DNA from: Heterostelium multicystogenum | Taxonomy: Eukaryota; Evosea; Eumycetozoa; Acytosteliales; Acytosteliaceae | Direction of reading: 5' to 3' | Assembly: GCA_003667245.1 (NCBI GenBank) | Contig: RCNN01000032.1 | Span: 82,313 to 146,312, forward strand | DNA length: 64,000 nucleotides | Shown: positions 48,133-64,000 of the stretch, piece by piece | Layout: every line of letters begins with the position of its first letter | How positions within the stretch are numbered: position 1 is the stretch's first letter | The notes under the pieces: model-generated | Seen by the model: only the letters and a program-made list of their open reading frames with translations | Database searches by the model: none | Told to the model about the DNA's origin: nothing | Translations under genes and position numbers: made by a program

Positions 48133-50092
48133 ATGTGTGATTGGGCAGAAAGCAGTTGCAGCAGATGGCAAAAAAGTTTTATTATCACAAGATAACTAGA
48201 GTTTCAGTTTGGGAGAAACCGGAGGAGTTGAAGAACTACGAGGCATCTATTGCGGGCAGTGCTGGTGGCTCATCGTCGTCGTCATCCTCCTCCTACCACA
48301 CTCAGAATAAACATCATCATCGTCGGCATCGGCGTCATCACATCTACCACCCAACTGGAAGGAATACACCAGTCCAGAGGGTAAGAAGTACTACCACAAT
48401 GAGGTGACTAAAGAAACCAAATGGGAGTTCCCAACTGCATCTTCATCGCATGCAGACAGTGCTGCTACCAGCAATATCTTTAGCAATGTGACAGCACCTT
48501 CTTCATCATCATCATTTTCAAGCAACAATAATAATAACAGTAGCAGTAAGGATGATTCATCGAGTAAAGAGTTGGATAAAGACAATGCAAACAAGATATT
48601 AAGGAGTTGCTTACTGATAATGATGTTGGCTCGAATTGGTCGTTTGAAAGAGCACAGAAGGTTATCATTAATGACGAAAGATATCAGGTGCTAAAGACAA
48701 TGTCAGAGAGAAAAATGGTGTTTCAAGAGTACCTTGTCGATAGAAAGAAGTATGAGCAGGAGGAAAAGCGTAAGCGTGACAAGAAGAATCGTGAGGAATT
48801 TATCAAGCTCCTGAAGGAGTCGCCAGAGGTCACACTGTCAATGTCGTGGCGACGTGCACAACTCTATTTTGACGGTGATCCCAAGTGGGATGCCGTCGAG
48901 AGTGAGAAGGAGAGAGAGGATCTTTTCCGCACATTTATGCTAGACATGGAGCACCAAGAGAAAGACGAACGAGAGCAAGCAAAGCGCGATCAAATCAAAC
49001 AACTTCGTCAGAAATTCGAGAATGATCCCAACATCAATTTGAAATCACAGTGGCGCAAGGTCAAAGATGAATATGAATCTGACCCACTTGTCATGTCGAT
49101 GGACAAATTCGATGTGCTGACTACCTACGAGAATTACATAAAGGATCTTGAGAAAAAGGAAGATGATATACAGCGTAAAGATCGTGACAGACTTAAAAGA
49201 GACGCAAGAAAATACCGCCTATTATTTAGAGTATGTGATTGTGAAATGAATAGTGTGATCGTTGGAAGATATACTGTCTGTGATGAACTAACCGAATCTA
49301 TTTCTACTAGGAATTCTTATATGAAAAATACCCAAAGTGGAGAGCTGCATGCTGCGACCAAGTGGAAGTCATTCTACAAGAAATACAATAGTTTGCCTGT
49401 GTTTGAGAATCTGAGTACACAGTCCACTGGATCAACACCGTTGAAACTGTTTGCCGACTTCCAAAGAGGAAATGGAAGAAAACTACGATAAGGACTTCAA
49501 GAAAACTAAAAGATATAGTCAAAGATCTAAACTACCAATATACACCAAAGTCAACAGTGGAATCACTCAAAGCAGAGCTTTCTAAACATGAAAAATACAA
49601 CACTATAATGCCAGCCAATTTCCCACCATTCTTATTATATGTAGGTTATATACATTCAATTTTAGATTGGATTTGAAACACTAACCAATGTATTATTCAA
49701 AATGATGTTAGCTGGAGGAAAGAGAAGCAAAGAAGCTAAGAGAGATTGAGAGGAGAAGAAAAGAAGCGATTTCAAATTTCAAAGTTTTGCTTGAGGAGAC
49801 CACCTCTATCAATAAGCATTCTACATGGGCTGAGGTCCGACCAACCATTGCCAACACAGCGGACTTTGAGCGACTGGACGACGAGCCAGAGCGAGAGAAG
49901 ATTTTCAACCAATACATAGAGTATCTCTCCAATGAAGAAAGTGATGAAGAGGGAATCATCAAGAGCGACGGCGATGACAATGGATCAAGACGTGAATCGT
50001 TCTCATCCAGAAAAAGAATCAACTCCACTAACAACTCTCATGCCGATCATGATTCCGACCGTAAAAGAAAGAAAGAAAGATTAAACTATTAA
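48133..50092 (+). CDS. prpf40: Pre-mRNA-processing factor 40 homologue (WW and FF domains)
   Basis: PRPF40/Prp40 is a U1 snRNP-associated factor that bridges 5' splice site recognition and the branch-point protein. ATG at 48133 begins MCDWAEAVAADGKKFYYHKI (one A removed at a run near 48152), the first WW domain with TRVSVWEKP. A Ser/His-rich spacer leads to the second WW (KYYHNEVTKETKWEFP). FF domains follow: LLTDNDVGSNWSFERAQKVI, LLKESPEVTLSMSWRRAQLY, KFENDPNINLKSQWRKVKDE, then more to 50000, where TSINKHSTWAEVRPTI is visible. A charged, Arg/Lys/Ser tail ends RKKERLNY at 50092. Introns lie at about 49231-49309 and 49641-49710. Frame changes near 48152, 48355, 48610 and 49480 fall in short runs. 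Confidence 0.9.
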
Positions 50093-50856
50093 TCAATCAT
50101 CTTATTATTATTATTATTATAACTTAATCAACAAGCCTAACACTCAATTCTTAGTTTATTATTAATATGATTAATTGAATTAATTATATAAGAGGACTTA
50201 TTTGTTGTTGCAAGTTCAAATTTCCGGAAACCGGTTTCTAGACACTTACAATTCAACGGAAAATAAGATTAAATTCAAATATTTTTTAATTTTTGTGCAT
50301 TTGTAACAGTTAAAAAGCAGCACATAAGCAAGCAATACCACACACACAGTAAGTTTTTTTAATTTTGGTTTGTTATATATTCAAGTTTAGTTTAGTTTGT
50401 TGTTTTTAATTAGGTTGTTTCATTTCATAAAGATCAGTTTCACTTCAAACCAAACTTAATTAATTTGAAAAAATCAAATAGTACAGCTTCTATTATTGTA
50501 GTTAGTTGTTGTTTGTCTTTTTATAGATTATTACTACCATTTATATATATATAAATTATATAGTATATTATTATTATAAAGAGAATAATTATACATATAA
50601 ATAAACATATATAATTATCTTTTATTTGGTTTGTTTTGTTTGTCAAAGAATTGACGATATCTTTTCGTTTTATTTAAATTTAGTGAATAACCAATCTAGA
50701 TTGTTATTAATGTTGTAATATGATATATCTGTTTTTTTTAGATATTTAGTTATATTATTAGTATATATTATTATTAGGTATAATAGAAATAGAATAGATT
50801 TATTCTTTTAATTTTTGGTAAAAATAATTAAGTAATAATAATAATAATTAATAAAT
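50093..50856. other. Intergenic region upstream of the CHD gene
   Basis: About 760 bp, very AT-rich, containing two overlapping palindromes at 50221-50238. It probably includes the CHD promoter. Confidence 0.55.
50221..50238. repeat. Overlapping palindromes TTTCCGGAAA and GAAACCGGTTTC
   Basis: The 10-bp palindrome (50221-50230) overlaps a 12-bp palindrome (50227-50238). They form the only GC-rich words in the spacer. Confidence 0.55.
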
Positions 50857-56541
<5,685 letters not shown>

Positions 56542-56666
56542 AAACAATATATTATGTTTAATTAAAAGTAGTTGTAGGTTGTTATTTGGAGTTGAGCAAT
56601 TCGATCAAAACCAAATACTTTATTACAAAAAAAACAAAGTTAGGAGCTTCTTTAAATACATATTAT

Positions 56667-58140
56667 TTATATTTTATCGTTTGACGTGTTATGATTAACG
56701 GTTTCGTTGATTTCTACCTTTGATTGATTTACTGATAGCTCACTGTTTGTTATTTGTGGGGCTGTATTTGGATCGTAAAAATGTGCCAATGAAGGGTGAC
56801 CATTCCAATCAATATAGAACATACCTTTTTTGGTATTTCTCTGTACATATGAAGTGTAATCATTGCTCTTGAAATATGATTTTAGTTTGTTTGAAAAAGG
56901 TCTAATCTGTTTGTGGAATTCCCATTTGATTCTGTTTCCAGTGGATTTTTCCTTTACACAACCAAACTCAAATGCCCATGAAACAGGTGCCAAACCAAGT
57001 TGAGTGATGGCAGGTTCCAGGTCGCCTAGCAATGAAAGGAAAAATGATTGAATTGATGGATCTACAAAGAAATATTCTCTCGATTGATACATAAAAGCAT
57101 TGTAAAAACGATAGGGGGTATTTAACAAACAGTCTCTGTTGGACTTGGTAGCTACATGAACGAGAAGCTCGTCCATTTGCTTTCCTATTCCAAGTCCTGG
57201 ATATTGCTGACCTGGAAGTGGAGGGCGATCATTTGAAAATTGTTTCTTTGGATCTTGCAATGATAACCACTCTATAATAGTGGCTTTTATCTCTATATTG
57301 AAAAGGTGTTTCTTTACAAGCTCATAGCTGGGTTCATTTGGCTCCCATACGTATGGCTCACCTTGAAGTGCATACTGTGGAAGATGTCTCTCAATTTCGC
57401 CTCTAATACCTTGTGTGTTTGGACTTTGATTTGTAGCTGGATTGTCGACGGCAATAAAATCAGATAAATACATATCCTTTCTTCTAATAAATATATCTAA
57501 CAAAAGTGAATCTGCACCTTTAGCAGATTCAAGTGAACTATCTGTTATTCTTATTCGGTGAACAAAAGAATCACTGTAATCAGGTATCATTTTAAGATGA
57601 CAATAACCTCTAGCAGCCTTTTAAATAAAATAAATTAGGACATCATAAAACAATAATGTATGTTCAACTTACAAGCATTTTGGTGATGCCAAATGATTCT
57701 AAATAACCAAGTAGCTCTGCAGTACTGTATGTATTCAATAGTCTATCGCTATCTGTGGTGGTATATGGCACCAAGTCAGCTTCATCCAACTCATCAATTG
57801 ACAATTGAATATCAATATGTGGATCAGAGTACTTCTTAAGAATGTCACGAAGCTCCGATAGTCTGTCTTTCCACTTATCAGCCACAGCATCGACCCAATT
57901 GCGAAGGTATTCACCAATGATATGATAGTGATGTAGCAGGTAGCCTGAAGATCTTGGAGAGTGTGAAGGTGAAGGTGATTTATTTCCATTGGCAACTTCA
58001 ATTGTTGAAGTGGAAGTTGTGATAGTAGTGCTAACATTGGTGACTCCGCCGCCAGTATCAGGAGTCACAGTAGTCATTGTAGTATTATTTATTTGGAGAG
58101 TATCCAGTTTTGGAATAGTATCATTACTGTTACTTTCCAT
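56667..58140 (-). CDS. Conserved uncharacterised protein
   Basis: Exon 1 (58140-57673) starts MESNSNDTIPKLDTLQINN with a Thr/Ser/Val-rich leader of about 60 residues. Exon 2 (57617-56667) follows after a 55-bp intron (GTAAGT..AAAAG); the total is 472 residues with no frame break. The conserved-looking core includes HRIRITDSSLESAKGADSLL, DIFIRRKDMY, LPGQQYPGLGIGKQMDELLV, RDCLLNTPYRFYNAFMYQS and YFFVDPSIQSFFLSLLGDL. The PGQ-PGLG-G, then N-P-x-x-F-x-N-A-x-x-Y and F-x-D-P spacing resembles, from memory, uncharacterised bacterial and plant proteins; I cannot verify this. No membrane span or known catalytic motif is evident. It converges on the CHD gene with 125 bp between stops. Confidence 0.8.
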
Positions 58141-58734
58141 TTTATATATGCAAATATTAAAAATTCAAATGATATGAATGATGCGATGGTTTTAATTATT
58201 GTTATATAAGAACATTGGAGAGGGGGAAGTAGACAATATCTATTTGTACTTATATCCAATTGATAGTAATACAATTTGCTATGTTAAATTTAATAGAACC
58301 AAACCGTACAGTGCAAGGTTATGAATAGCTGATGAATTATAAATAAATCTCCTTAAAACAACAATTATTCAATGTTATTTTGAGCAATGAATTTTGATTG
58401 CAAATAAACAACAAATAGTGTGTATTTGTAACAATGTTGTAATAAAAATAATAATTGTGCAAGTGCTAAACAAACGACATTCAAATCTGGAAAAGGAAAT
58501 TAATTTTAAAAATAAATAAATAAAAAACCAAAAAACCAACTTCAATTTCCCAAAGATGTAATACACAGTGAATCATACAGATAGAGAGACTTAATTTATT
58601 TTGTTTATTAATAAATAATAAATTAATTGAATGATTTATATTTATTATTCTTGAATTCAATAATTAATAGATAGACCGTTCAGTTATGAATGTTAATTCT
58701 TAGTTGATTACTATTTATTGATTTATCTATCGAT
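58141..58734. other. Intergenic spacer
   Basis: About 590 bp of AT-rich DNA between the surface-protein 3' end and the start of the uncharacterised gene, both minus strand. No gene is seen. Confidence 0.6.
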
Positions 58735-61700
58735 CTATAGATGTTTTGATGATGAAAACTTTGTGGACATTCTTTGTAGTTTATAAGTGGCTACTTTAAA
58801 TTGTAAACGGTATTTCTTACGCATGTATAAAAATACTGCTGTTCCAATAGCTATTGATCCCACAACCACTAATACTACTACAACTGGGATGAGCCACTTT
58901 CTTTCTTTTGATTGGCTTGAGCATTCTGAATTCTTGGTGTTTTTCTTCGAGGATAACTAGTGCTGAGAAGTTTGGATCTATGATTGCTTTACTTTCAAAG
59001 AACGGTATGGCCAAAGATGCAATTACATTGTATTGGTTGTCTCCTGCAATGGCGATATTCTCCTCAGTCAAGTTGATAAGCCTGACTGTGCTGTACTGAA
59101 GTCTGCCGTCTGTCTCCAAACGGTCAGAGAAGAAAGCATTCAAAATACCTTGGTTTTGAATTACATTGAGTCTTCGCAGTGTAAAGTTCAGGTTGAGTGA
59201 TTCCTCTATTTTTCCTACTGATCTACCACAACCATCAAGGCTATCTTCATTTTGAGTGAGCATTAATACTTCTATATGGTTTAGCCTATCAGAGAAATTC
59301 CACTTTGAGAGTGAAATTTCATACTTGACTGATTGCTCAGGAATCTCAAAGATGTCACCTTTGAAGTTGTAGGAGCTGCTCTTTTGGAACAGGAAGAGTG
59401 TGACATTAACCTGTAGGTCTAGTTGCTTTCCTGATTTCACTGATCCTGTGTAGTAATATTCAGTTGGCTCAGTTCCTACTACTGCTACCTGCTTCCATTT
59501 GATGTTATCGATGTTTACACTATCTACCACTTGTCCATCATCTTTCACTTCACGAATTGAGTGAACAGAGATTTTGAATTGAACCTCAGTATTTGCTGAT
59601 GTTAGAAGCATGGTGATATTATCTGGTTGGGGGCTTCCCAGCTTTAAAGGTTCAGGTGTTTCTTCAACTTTGACAAGACAGCTTAAACCTGTCCATCCTT
59701 TGTTGCATTTACATACACCACTTAAGCACTGTCCATTAGATGAACATCCTCTAGGACAATCTTTTCTCTGGATATCATAAAGGAATACCTTTGATTGGAA
59801 CTTGAGTTTGTCGACGACAACAAACACATTCAACGAAGCATTTACACCAACACCCGATTGAATACCTGATTTGTAAAAGCAAACGATTTCTGTTCCTTCA
59901 TAGTTGGATGTAGGGTTCTCGCAAAGAGTACTAAGAGATGGTCCAGTTTGAAGATTAGCCATCAAGTTATCTTCATGGATCATAAGATTGGAGGTGTTAT
60001 AACTTATGGTATCGATGCTAATCATAACCTCAATATCAACGTTTGCAAAGTTTTCACCAAAGATTGTAATGTTTCCTTCTACTCCATAGACAGACGATGT
60101 TGTTGATCTTACAAATGGTGGTTGATATGAGAATGATTGACTGAGATATTCAAATGCAGTTGAATTGAACACCAAATCCTTTATACCTGTACCTCTTGGA
60201 GCAGTGCAATCTATCTCATAGGGAGAAACACTATTTGAGAGGAATCTCATGTTTGTACACTTTCCATAATTACCAACATATATTTCATAGATTAATTCTG
60301 AATTAAAGGATTCAAAAGCCAAATAATCTCCTTTAATTGTAATCTTTCCACCAACAACTGGAGGTTGAGATACTACAACATTTTTTGGTGCTTTTGATAG
60401 ATATAGTAGTCTTATTAGTCAGTGTGACTATGAGCTGGAATTTAAATAGGGTACTTACGAATAGCAACAAAAGTTCCATTATTGGTAATATTGTTAGTTT
60501 TGATATAGAGAGTCCCAGATCTTGCTGATAAAGGCAAATCATAGATAATTGTGGTATAGTTGTATTGGGTTGGAATAGTTTCAGATTGAGTTAAACCAGA
60601 GATCTTGGGTTGAGTTAGAGGAACTGTTGGGTAAAGTGTGTTATTGCTAAAAGATAGCAATGTACCCTGGATAATTAATTGATACTCTGGGGTGATGTAG
60701 TATCCAATAACATTGGCTGAACCAAAGTTTGCAATAAAAGTTTGATTATTTGTTTCCACTGAATTGAAAATAACCATATTATGAACTCCAACAAATGGTG
60801 GATTCTCAAATTTAAATTGATAAGTATTTAATATTTCCTTCAATGAAATTTCATATCCTGAAATCTTAACATGTCCAGCAGTAGGATCAAAGAAAACAAT
60901 ACTCAATTCAATAAAAGGGAATTGAGCCAAGTTATCTGAGATTGGACTCAAAAGAGTTGGTTCTAATTGTTCAAAACATTTTAGATTAGTTTAAATTCAG
61001 TTAGATACAAATTAATTTGTTGTATTTGGATACTTACTCCAAAGTCTATCCTCAATATATTGTGCTTTTCCTCCAACCGATTGAATTGTAAAGTTACCAT
61101 TTAAACAATTTCGACTCACCTCAACAATGGAAATAGTATTTGAAATATTATAGATCTTCTCTGGAGCTCCACCACCTAAAGTAATAGTCCAATTACTACT
61201 GTACAGATCAAAATTGTCACCAGTTATTGTAATATTTAATCCATCTTGTTCGAAGCTTGTTATAGAGAAGATTCTATAGTCTATATATCTTCCACTTGCA
61301 ACTGGGTATTGTCCACTGAGTTTGTTAGTACCGCAGGTTCGAATATTTCGTCTCCATCTATTCCTGGGGCCAAACATTGGTATGCAGTAACTCCAACTTT
61401 GTTTAGTGTACATAAAACACCAGTGGAGATATAGAGTTGAGTGATCATTGGATCCAAATAATAGATATCCAAAATCACATTTCCACCGTCCAAAGAGATA
61501 ACATTAGGAGTAATTGAATCGATCCAAATGTAAATTCCACTTGTAACATTAATTGAATTTGTGGTGTAACTACCAATAGAAATATTGAAAATATAAGTTG
61601 TATTAGGTCTATCCTGCAATACACATGTAATGGTTTGGGAATCAATAAAAGAGGAACTTGGACAATTCAAACCATTGAATGTGAAACTTGAAAACTAAAT

Positions 61701-63607
61701 TTACACCAGTAACGGTGATGGAATTCTTATCAGCTGAGGCTGAGATTAGTGTTGGTTCTAAAGATAAAATTGTGTGAGTTGAATTAGAAAGGTATCTTGA
61801 AAATAGTAATTTATACATACGATAATAATCTAATGTTAAATTAAATGTCTTAAATTGAACTTGTGGAGCGTCAGTGTTTCTAAAGACGAGTGTAATTACA
61901 GGAGGATAAATTGTGTAGAAAGGTGCTTGGAAATCGATCTTTCGATCATACCAATAAAGAGATGCACCATATTCCGAGTCTTCATCGGTTATATAAGAAG
62001 CCAAAGTTGCCGGATACATAAAATTCTGATTGAATGTGACTGAGATCTGATCTCCAACCATGTAGACATCAGGTGTGACACTTTCAATAGTTCCGGTAAG
62101 AAATCCAAATACAGTAACGAAGGAAACTTTAACTGATTGGCAGCTACGGTACCTACACCATAGACAGAATTATCTGTTGAATTATAGTAATAATAAGGTC
62201 CATTTATGTCTCCATTCACTAAACCGTCATATTTTGTATTGAAAAAATATAGACCTGTAGCATTCTTTTGAAGTTGAACCCATACATTATATTCTTCCAT
62301 TTGGAAAAAGTAAAATGAGAACTGTCTAGCCATGGTACGATCGAAAATAGCCGTCATATTTCCAGTACTATAAAATAGTTGGTTTTGTTCAGAGTACTTC
62401 TGAGCTTGTGTGAAAGTGTATCCATTGATCTCAGGGTTGTATGAATAGTATAATAAATCTCTTGAATATCTGACTGCAGGTCGGTACATTCTAATATAGT
62501 AGTATAATCCAGTGTTCGATACAAACTCAATTATTATTTCATATGGAAATTCACCAGCTAAGAAAGTGGTAAAATTGAATCTAAGAAGAGTAGGTTGGTC
62601 GCCACTAATAACCGAATGGTCATAAACAATATTGTTTACTTCAATACAACTAGTGCAAGTTGAAAGAATATCCAACCCATACCCATAGAAATTGTATTCT
62701 GTCTCGGTTGAGTTGGAGAAAGCTGAGACCCAGGGAGAGTTGTATCTGAAGGAGTGTATGGAGCTCTGGGTACTGTCTTGAATATGAATCTCTAACCTAG
62801 AACCAAAATTTTGGACTTCATCAAACCTGCATTTTACCGTTCCATTATTGTCTGAAGAACTTGAGTAAATATTACAATAATATCTTGATTCATATGAGTA
62901 GTAGATTTTCAAGGTCGGATCATTCCACGTTGGTAAGTTTGAAACTTCAAATTCCATCGAATTCACATCTTGATTCTTGAAAATTGGATATCTATCTCCT
63001 GGAGTTGGCTCGAACTCAAGAATTACAGAACGAAGAGTGCTTGAATTTGCTTGAATCCAAACATGACTGATGACTGGGTTGCCTGTATTTTGTTTGACAG
63101 TGAACCAGAGGTTTTGTCTGGTCACATCGGTATTTCCTCTGAAAGCTCCACAATAAAGATAGCAACGCTCTGGATAGGTAGTATAAAGATTCTGACCTCT
63201 AGTAGATCCATTCACCCATCCCCAATTCAGCATATCCGGAGTGGTGGGGGCAATACCGAGCCAAACATCTTTATCTCCGACATCCATATTTGAAGGACCG
63301 AGCATATTACTTAGAAAGTAAACTTCATTTAAATCTTCAAGTGTCAAAATATATCTATTGGTTTTTCAAGAGTTAGCTATTAGTTGATTGAATATTAAAA
63401 TTAATATTTAAGATACAGTACCCTGTGAATCCTTGCAATGTTGTATTTGCAACAAAAAGCAATGCATCATCATATGTCATATCGGAATCTAATAACAAGT
63501 ATTGATGTCCATTTTTCGGCGTTCAGATAGAAACTATTAAGAGAAGAAACATTCCTTGATAATATTGATATGATTAACAACAACAATGTTAAATGAAAAT
63601 ATTTCAT
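58735..63607 (-). CDS. Large surface protein: C-type lectin-like, TIG/IPT repeats, EGF, one transmembrane helix
   Basis: ATG at 63607 opens MKYFHLTLLLLIISILSRNV, a signal peptide. After a break in an A5 run the N-terminal domain reads NGHQYLLLDSDMTYDDALLF, then DVWLGIAPTTPDMLNWGWVN, a C-type-lectin-like W-L-G-I..W-x-W-x-N-G pattern. A long run of TIG/IPT-like beta domains follows (recurrent GDNF, GENF and INSV-type turns and P-P-x-x-Y starts), then an EGF module DCPRGCSSNGQCLSGVCKCN ending GWTGLSC. The C-terminus has KWLIPVVVVLVVVGSIAIGT (transmembrane) and a 35-residue basic tail, stop at 58735-58737. Introns lie near 63337-63423, 61750-61820, 60970-61035 and 60395-60455. About 1,550 residues. 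Dictyostelid relatives (ComC and Tgr-like IPT/EGF proteins) act in cell-cell recognition and adhesion. Frame breaks near 62115, 61680 and 58890 fit the general indel pattern. Confidence 0.85.
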
Positions 63608-64000
63608 TGTTTAATAAATACAAAATTGATATCTGTATTATATGATGATCTAAAATCTATAAATAAAAATATTTATCGACAATGAATTTTAAAAGACCCT
63701 ATAATCGATCAAAAAAAATATCAAAATCCGGATGCTTCACCAAATCAGAGATCTATAATTTGGTGTTTGTTATTTTTCCATGAACAAAATTCTGATTTAC
63801 GAGTTTGTAAAATTTTAACTAAAAATCCCTAAACAGGCAGATGTCTCTTCCATTTTTGCTTGAGGTTGGGTGTGTCAGTCATTGTATATCGCTATCAACA
63901 ACAATAATTGCATTAACTAACAATAGTAATATTTATTTACAATCTAAAATAAATGTTATTTGATAGATAAGAGTAATTTATGAATTACTAATCGAAAGGT
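63608..64000. other. 5' flank of the surface-protein gene
   Basis: About 390 bp to the window edge. AT-rich, with no feature recognised; probably promoter sequence. Confidence 0.5.

Overview
The window is nuclear DNA of a dictyostelid social amoeba. Several things support this. Intergenic DNA is very AT-rich, with long A/T runs and ATT, ATAAT and GATT microsatellites. Introns are short (about 40-150 bp), AT-rich and GT..AG. Transcription factors carry polyglutamine and polyasparagine runs. Many genes have their closest recognisable relatives in Dictyostelium: an MST kinase with calpain-like repeats, a bZIP factor, an SRF-type MADS factor, full-size ABCG transporters, C-type lectin/TIG/EGF cell-surface proteins and a Dictyostelium-type actin. 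Coding sequence is less AT-biased than I would expect for D. discoideum, so another species such as a Heterostelium, Cavenderia or Acytostelium relative is likely; I cannot name it.

Layout: 1-356, end of an RGG-repeat protein (+). 622-2695, tubulin-tyrosine-ligase-family protein with a signal-peptide-like start (+). 2814-6010, macro-like plus SIR2 protein (-). 6418-8087, bZIP factor (-). 8088-10995, AT-rich DNA with a decayed gene at 10168-10745. 10996-11523, small ankyrin-family-like protein (+). 11856-15261, Krs/MST kinase (-). 17561-19605, hydroxyacid-oxoacid transhydrogenase (+). 19678-20670, TLC-domain membrane protein (-). 21384-22427, SRF-type MADS protein (-). 25118-25578, pterin-4a-carbinolamine dehydratase (-). 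25955-26929, Arp2/3 subunit ARPC2 (-). 27738-32150, full-size ABCG transporter (-). 33018-33914, YIPF6 (+). 34147-36286, divergent chaperonin (-). 36495-36566, tRNA-Gln(TTG) (+). 37386-38516, actin (-). 40392-40656, small spliced serine/threonine-rich protein (+). 40857-42910, purple acid phosphatase-like protein (-). 43641-46773, exportin-2/CSE1 (+). 46914-47356, small secreted protein (-). 48133-50092, PRPF40 splicing factor (+). 50857-56541, CHD1-type remodeller (+). 56667-58140, conserved uncharacterised protein (-). 58735-63607, C-type lectin/TIG/EGF surface protein (-).

The genes are mostly unrelated housekeeping and regulatory genes, as usual in a eukaryote, and I see no operon-like pathway. 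A loose actin-adhesion theme runs through actin, ARPC2, the Krs/MST kinase and the large adhesive surface protein.

Nearly every long gene carries apparent +1/-1 frameshifts, and those I could localise lie mostly in short A, T or G runs. This happens even in strongly conserved genes (CHD1, exportin-2, ABCG, PRPF40). The simplest reading is homopolymer indel error in a draft assembly, not wholesale pseudogenisation. I therefore give gene spans from first ATG to final stop across these breaks. The clearest truly decayed locus is 10168-10745. The most interesting protein is the macro-like/SIR2 fusion at 2814-6010, whose SIR2 domain resembles those of bacterial NAD-consuming defence proteins.
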